Source: SZAS-79 sp038211455 (GTDB lineage: Bacteria > Pseudomonadota > Gammaproteobacteria > Burkholderiales > SG8-39). Taken from it: a DNA stretch of 14,330 nt. Below are positions 13,616 to 14,330 of this stretch, in pieces. Position 1 is the stretch's first letter. Every line of letters starts with the position of its first letter. The position numbers were made by a program, and so were the translations under genes. The stretch spans positions 1 to 14,330 of the forward strand of contig JBBQVP010000114.1 in assembly GCA_038211455.1 (NCBI GenBank), in the 5' to 3' direction. The notes beneath the pieces were generated by a model. It did not search any database and was not told the origin of the DNA. It saw nothing but the letters and a program-made list of their open reading frames with translations.

Positions 13616-14330
13616 CTACTCCGACTTGATATTCCCGTCGCGGATGACCTTGCCCCAGCGTGCGACATCGTCGTCGACGAATTTCTCGGTCTGCGCGACG
13701 TCCATCGTGACCGGCAGAAACCCTTGATCGGACAGGCGCGATTTCATTTCCGGCGTCGACATCAGCCGGTTCAGTTCCGCGTTGATTTTCACAACGATGT
13801 CCCGCGGCGTGCTTGAGGGCACCATCAGGCCGGTCCAACCGGTCGCCTGGACGCTCGGAAACCCGGCCTCGGCCATCGTCGGCACCTCGGGCATCAGCGG
13901 GAAGCGCTGCGGCGTGCTGACCGCCAGCGCGCGCATCTTTCCCGACTTGACGTGCGGCAGGCATTCGGCGGAAAGCGAGAAGACCACGTCGATCTGGCCG
14001 CCCAGCAAGCCGATCAGGGCGGGCCCGCCGCCCTTGTACGGAACGTGCAGTATTTTTGCGCCGGTTGCACCGTTGAACATTTCCAGCACCAGGTGCTGTG
14101 GCGTGCCGTTGCCGCCCGAGCCCGCACTCAGTGGCTTGGTTTTCGACAGCGCGACCAGTTCCTGCAGCGAGTGGGCCGGCGACGTCGCCCGCACGACGCC
14201 CACCATCGCGGACAGGCCGCGCACGGCCACCGGCGGCAGGTCCAACTTCAGGTTGTAAGGTGAATTGTTGACCAGCGAGGCATAGATCGCGGTCGTCGTC
14301 GTACCCATAAGGTAGGTATAACCGTCGCCT
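13616..14330 (-). CDS. Bug/TctC-family periplasmic solute receptor, 5' end outside window
   Basis: C-terminal ~238 residues of a tripartite tricarboxylate transporter receptor (family length about 320). The frame stays open to the right edge, with the in-frame codons GDGYTYL before Met at 14308. DGYT is a conserved internal motif of this family, so that Met is not the start; the signal peptide and first domain strand lie beyond the edge. Other family marks are SGGNGTPQHL, HVPYKGGGPAL with GGQIDVVF, PEVPTMAEAGFP and TGWTGLMVPSSTP. Such receptors bind carboxylates (citrate, dicarboxylates, nicotinate, aromatic acids) in the periplasm. Betaproteobacteria carry them in large numbers, often with no membrane partners alongside. 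No TctA/TctB gene is in the window, so ligand and partner are unknown. Confidence 0.9.
   Translation of the reverse strand, partial: GDGYTYLMGTTTTAIYASLVNNSPYNLKLDLPPVAVRGLSAMVGVVRATSPAHSLQELVALSKTKPLSAGSGGNGTPQHLVLEMFNGATGAKILHVPYKGGGPALIGLLGGQIDVVFSLSAECLPHVKSGKMRALAVSTPQRFPLMPEVPTMAEAGFPSVQATGWTGLMVPSSTPRDIVVKINAELNRLMSTPEMKSRLSDQGFLPVTMDVAQTEKFVDDDVARWGKVIRDGNIKSE

Overview
The window is GC-rich, densely coded bacterial DNA. The gene families point to a betaproteobacterium, probably Burkholderiales or a relative: a Bug/TctC-type solute receptor, a complete LivKHMGF-type importer with a twin-arginine receptor, an Azotobacter-type 7Fe ferredoxin, and a thioredoxin-TPR protein of the YbbN/CnoX kind. 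This placement is inferred from gene content, not from a phylogenetic marker. No rRNA, tRNA, CRISPR array or intact mobile element is visible. The first ~100 bases are homopolymer-rich and look like a poor contig end.

Layout, left to right. (1) 134-2657, minus strand: an operon read as 7Fe ferredoxin (fdxA), aconitase-X large subunit, aconitase-X small (swivel) subunit, and a lipoprotein with two BamE-like repeats. The last three genes are joined by GTGA overlaps. (2) 2782-3642, plus strand: a thioredoxin with a redox-active WCGPC site and a TPR-like tail. (3) 3720-6912, minus strand: MarR regulator, feruloyl-CoA-synthetase-type ligase, and a CouO-like amidohydrolase, tightly packed (5-nt gap, then an ATGA overlap). 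(4) 7102-12231, plus strand, divergent from the MarR operon: a branched-chain-amino-acid-type ABC importer (receptor, two permeases, two ATPases), then a small cupin. The permease and ATPase genes are joined by ATGA overlaps, and an intrinsic terminator separates the receptor from the permeases. (5) 12409-13494, plus strand: an orphan soluble histidine kinase with a coiled-coil N-terminus. (6) 13616 to the right edge, minus strand: a Bug-family receptor whose 5' end lies outside the window.

The most coherent system is regions 3 and 4. I read it as a candidate module for uptake of an aromatic acid, probably a hydroxycinnamate, activation to its CoA thioester, and side-chain removal by an amidohydrolase. 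The rhodococcal Cou pathway (CouL/CouM/CouN/CouO, MarR regulator CouR) and the Rhodopseudomonas CouR/ABC-transporter system are precedents. The hydratase and dehydrogenase that would complete the beta-oxidative route are not in the window. A 21-bp AT-rich pseudo-palindrome at 6936-6956 overlaps the -10 box of a good sigma70-type promoter that fires toward the importer. This is the expected arrangement for MarR repression relieved by a pathway intermediate. The fdxA-acnX-lipoprotein operon is a second, unrelated unit whose substrate is unknown.
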